NCBI GenBank assembly: GCA_002413785.1
Contig: DHXR01000054.1
Span: forward strand, 127,974 to 160,024
Reading direction: 5' to 3'
Length of the DNA: 32,051 bases
From: Mucilaginibacter sp. UBA5151
GTDB lineage: Bacteria > Bacteroidota > Bacteroidia > Sphingobacteriales > Sphingobacteriaceae
Shown: piece by piece, positions 29,807-32,051 of the stretch
How the letters are laid out: every line of letters begins with the position of its first letter
Numbering within the stretch: position 1 is the stretch's first letter
Translations under genes and position numbers: made by a program
Notes under the pieces: model-generated
What the model was told of the DNA's origin: nothing
The model's input: the letters and a program-made list of their open reading frames with translations, nothing else
Database searches by the model: none

Positions 29807-31276
29807 TTACATAGCTTCTAATTCTTCAATTAACAATTGGTTGGTTTTTTTCGGATCTATTTTACCTTTTGAACTCTTCATAATTTCGCCCATAAACAAA
29901 CCTAAAACGCCTTTTTTACCATTTTTATATTCCTTTACTTTATCAGGAAATTTGGCAATGGCGCTGTGAATAAACTGGCTTACATCATTATTATCGGCAA
30001 TTATAAGCAGGTTTAATTCAATTGCCATCTCTTCGGCATTTTTATTACCGTTCTTTAACAAAGCGGGGAATAATTTATGGGCTGCTGATGTATTATTAAC
30101 CTTTCCCGAATCCACCAGTCTGATGACCCCGGCTAAGGTTTCGGGTTTTAGCCCGAAATTATGCAGGTGCAGGCCATTTTCGTTAAGGTATGATTTAACG
30201 GTGCCCATAAGCCAATTGGCCGCTGCTTTATAATGCTCCGTATATTTTATAAGTTCTTCAAAATACATGGCGAACTCCCTGTCGGCGGTGATTACCCCGG
30301 CATCATATTCCGACAATCCCAATTGAGTTGTATATTTAGTATAAAGCTCATTTGGCAGGGCAGGCATTGTGCTGCGTATTTTATTAAGATATTCCTGGTT
30401 TAAAACTATAGGCGTAAGATCCGGTTCAGGGAAATAGCGATAATCATTGGCCATTTCCTTCGACCGCAATACCGAGGTTTCCCCGGTATCTGCATTAAAA
30501 TTTAATGTGTTTTGATCGATATGACCGCCATTTTCGATAATGTTAACCTGCCGTACAAATTCATGCTCAATAGCATGTTTTACGTTATGTATGGAGTTGA
30601 GGTTTTTAACCTCGCAGCGGTTGCCATAAGTAGTCTGGCCTTTTAACCTAACCGAAATATTGGCATCGCAACGCATACTGCCTTCTTCCATATTACCGTC
30701 ACAAATCTCCAGATAACGTACCAGCTTCCTTATTTCAGTTAAGAAATGGGCGGCCTCTTCGCTGCTGCGCAGATCAGGCTCACTCACGATCTCAATTAAG
30801 GGCACCCCTGCCCTGTTCAGGTCGATCAGTGAATCTTCATGATGCTGGTCGTGCATGCTTTTGCCCGCATCCTCTTCCATGTGAATATGATGAATTGCTA
30901 TATTTTTTAAAGTGCCGTCGGCAAAGCGTACCAGCACAGAACCGCCTACACATACCGGCAACTGGTCCTGGGTGATCTGGTAGCCTTTCGGCAGGTCGGC
31001 GTAGAAATAATTTTTACGGGCGAAGGTATTAGTGAGGCTGATGGTACTGTTACAGGCCAAACCCATCTTCACCGCATATTCCACCATTTTTTTATTGATA
31101 CGCGGCAATGTACCCGGATGACCCAACGATACAGGGCTGATATGCTGGTTAGGGCCACCGCCAAAAGCTGCCGAATCTGAGGAAAACGATTTACTTAAAG
31201 TGGATAATTGCGCGTGTACCTCTAAACCGACTACTAATTCGTATTTGTCACTTATCCCTTCTGAAAGATTTGTCAT
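29807..31276 (-). CDS. gatB: Asp-tRNA(Asn)/Glu-tRNA(Gln) amidotransferase subunit B
   Basis: The tRNA-binding subunit of GatCAB, which amidates mischarged Glu-tRNA(Gln) or Asp-tRNA(Asn). The 489-residue length is usual. GatB signatures include LEVHAQLSTLSKSF, PVSLGHPGTLPRINKKMVEYA, RKNYFYADLPKGYQITQ, DLNRAGVPLIEIVSEPD and EEGSMRCDANISVR. The C-terminal YqeY-like domain (about 340-489) ends in KGKIDPKKTNQLLIEELEAM. GatA and GatC are not adjacent. TATATTTG at 31314-31321 is a likely -7 element. The thioredoxin-fold lipoprotein follows after 4 nt. Confidence 0.97.
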   Translation of the reverse strand: MTNLSEGISDKYELVVGLEVHAQLSTLSKSFSSDSAAFGGGPNQHISPVSLGHPGTLPRINKKMVEYAVKMGLACNSTISLTNTFARKNYFYADLPKGYQITQDQLPVCVGGSVLVRFADGTLKNIAIHHIHMEEDAGKSMHDQHHEDSLIDLNRAGVPLIEIVSEPDLRSSEEAAHFLTEIRKLVRYLEICDGNMEEGSMRCDANISVRLKGQTTYGNRCEVKNLNSIHNVKHAIEHEFVRQVNIIENGGHIDQNTLNFNADTGETSVLRSKEMANDYRYFPEPDLTPIVLNQEYLNKIRSTMPALPNELYTKYTTQLGLSEYDAGVITADREFAMYFEELIKYTEHYKAAANWLMGTVKSYLNENGLHLHNFGLKPETLAGVIRLVDSGKVNNTSAAHKLFPALLKNGNKNAEEMAIELNLLIIADNNDVSQFIHSAIAKFPDKVKEYKNGKKGVLGLFMGEIMKSSKGKIDPKKTNQLLIEELEAM

Positions 31277-31313
31277 ATATAAAACAAGCTGCCTGTCAGC
31301 CTTTATTGCAGGC

Positions 31314-31321
31314 CAAATATA
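31314..31321 (-). promoter_or_regulatory. -7 promoter element of gatB
   Basis: TATATTTG on the minus strand, an exact TAnnTTTG match, 37 nt before the gatB start codon. No -33 TTG was found at the usual distance. Confidence 0.4.
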
Positions 31322-31336
31322 AAATTATTAATGTGC

Positions 31337-31368
31337 AGATTTGACAACTTTTGAAATTTGTCAAATCT
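31337..31368. repeat. Diverged third copy of the 33-nt palindrome
   Basis: AGATTTGACAA (31337-31347) and TTGTCAAATCT (31358-31368) form 11-bp perfect arms around a 10-nt loop. The left half is identical to copies 1 and 2 and the inner right half has changed. It lies 37 nt beyond the stop of the small gene at 31406. Confidence 0.8.
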
Positions 31369-31405
31369 TTACGGATTTATTTAGGGAGATGCCTGAAATT
31401 CCGGA

Positions 31406-31759
31406 TTATTTCAGCTCAAAAGCTGATTGAGATTTTTTTGATAGTCTTTTAGATGCCTGTTGAAGGTCCGAAATGGTGGTCTTTAATTTGATAGCCTCTA
31501 AATTCTCCTTTTGCGTATTAAGTTTATCAAGCAGGTTGATAATATTAAGTTTAGAGTCGTTAGATATTTCAATGTTTTGGAGTAGCATTTTTTTTAATAA
31601 TTCAGCAAAGCTGTCTATCATATTTTCTTTAAAATCAACAACAGAATCATTTATATAAATATCATTTATATATAATGATTCAAATAAAAGTAAATTAATT
31701 TTACTTAAATCGTCCTCTTGAATAGCATTAATACTATCTAAATTGTCTGTCGTTATCAT
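31406..31759 (-). CDS. Small helical protein coupled to the ADP-ribosyltransferase gene
   Basis: I do not recognise a family. It has 117 residues, no signal or membrane segment, is acidic in its N-terminal half (NAIQEDDLSKINLLLFES) and has a helical, coiled-coil-like C-terminal half (LLDKLNTQKENLEAIKLK). Its ATG overlaps the TGA of the upstream ADP-ribosyltransferase-like gene (ATGA), so translation is coupled. The DNA is extremely AT-rich; a spot count of one 60-nt line gives about 13% GC. Position and size fit an immunity protein for the upstream toxin-like domain. That role is an inference from context. Confidence 0.7.
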   Translation of the reverse strand: MITTDNLDSINAIQEDDLSKINLLLFESLYINDIYINDSVVDFKENMIDSFAELLKKMLLQNIEISNDSKLNIINLLDKLNTQKENLEAIKLKTTISDLQQASKRLSKKSQSAFELK

Positions 31760-32051
31760 TTCCTCTTAACTTCTGCTAATGTAATTAACGTTTTCTGATC
31801 CTGCTTTGTTATTTCCAATACTTCAAATTTAAGATTGGGCCGAAATAAAATCTCTTTTTCATTTTGGGGGTGATGAACTCCATATTTTGCAAATTCTTCT
31901 ATATTTTTCCCCGTTCTGCTTAATATTCTGAACTGGCATCTTTTACCAAACTCATAAGCTATCGCTTTTGATCTGCTTGCCGAAATAAAAGAATGTTCAA
32001 CTAACAATAGTTCGTTAAAGTTTGGTATAAACATTTGATTTACAGTAAAAT
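31756..32051 (-). CDS. ADP-ribosyltransferase domain, C-terminal part (5' end outside window)
   Basis: The frame has no stop before the right edge and continues open upstream of the first ATG (32034), so the gene probably extends beyond the window. The visible 97 or so residues match the second half of NAD:arginine-type ADP-ribosyltransferase domains. EHSFISASRSKAIAYEFG is the Ser (STS-type) motif. FRILSRTGKNIEEFAKYG is the following strand and loop. HPQNEKEILF supplies an ExE-type catalytic motif (E-K-E), followed by the strand PNLKFEVLEI. The first conserved motif (the NAD-binding Arg) would lie beyond the edge. Such domains are found in secreted and polymorphic toxins that modify host or rival-cell proteins. 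It overlaps a small gene by 4 nt. AT-rich composition suggests transfer. Confidence 0.75.
   Translation of the reverse strand, partial: FTVNQMFIPNFNELLLVEHSFISASRSKAIAYEFGKRCQFRILSRTGKNIEEFAKYGVHHPQNEKEILFRPNLKFEVLEITKQDQKTLITLAEVKRK

Overview
The window looks like chromosomal DNA of a Bacteroidota bacterium, most likely the family Sphingobacteriaceae (Mucilaginibacter or Pedobacter type). The evidence is the gene families (DUF4199 membrane proteins, a BatA-like protein, a DUF4369-thioredoxin lipoprotein, a GH20-PA14 hexosaminidase, ribosomal protein THX), the near absence of Shine-Dalgarno sequences, and repeated use of the Bacteroidota -7 promoter element TAnnTTTG. The genus is an inference.

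Layout. 1-3173 (+): dxr and rseP as a close pair, then a VOC-fold protein. A bidirectional terminator at 3184-3220 separates them from a minus-strand run at 3240-8596: two DUF4199 proteins, an acidic helical protein, a dihydroorotase homologue that has lost its metal ligands, and a BatA-like von Willebrand protein. 8692-9205 (-) is a RelE-type toxin-antitoxin pair. 9277-12340 (-) pairs a GH20 hexosaminidase with a PliI-like lysozyme-inhibitor lipoprotein. 12468-13711 (-) holds ribosomal protein THX and trxB. 13820-15572 (-) holds an M19 dipeptidase and an AT-rich secreted protein sharing a copied 5' leader. 15773-17401 (-) is an acyl-CoA carboxylase beta subunit. 17674-20085 (+) holds a methyltransferase and an L,D-transpeptidase.

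20209-26727 is an arginine block: argS (-), divergent from an arginine deiminase-like protein, ctlX, a HEAT-like gene and a PLP arginine decarboxylase. 26827-31276 (-) holds an RluA-type pseudouridine synthase, an OmpR/PhoB response regulator, a thioredoxin-fold lipoprotein and gatB. The right edge (31406-32051, -) is a very AT-rich pair: the C-terminal part of an ADP-ribosyltransferase and an overlapping small protein, which resembles a toxin-immunity pair.

The least expected structure is in the intergenic DNA. From 20 to 27 kb, gene boundaries carry inverted arrays of 7-bp units. The unit sequence differs between loci, but the 7-bp period and the inverted-arm layout are kept. Stop or start codons of ctlX, the decarboxylase and rluA lie inside the units. 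One pair of arrays, with a perfect 15-bp inverted repeat, encloses the AT-rich HEAT-like gene, as if a gene had been placed in the loop of such a hairpin. Other repeat families are a 33-nt palindrome (two perfect copies, one diverged), two tandem 90-nt hairpin elements (27677-27873), and a 25-bp inverted repeat (15650-15732).
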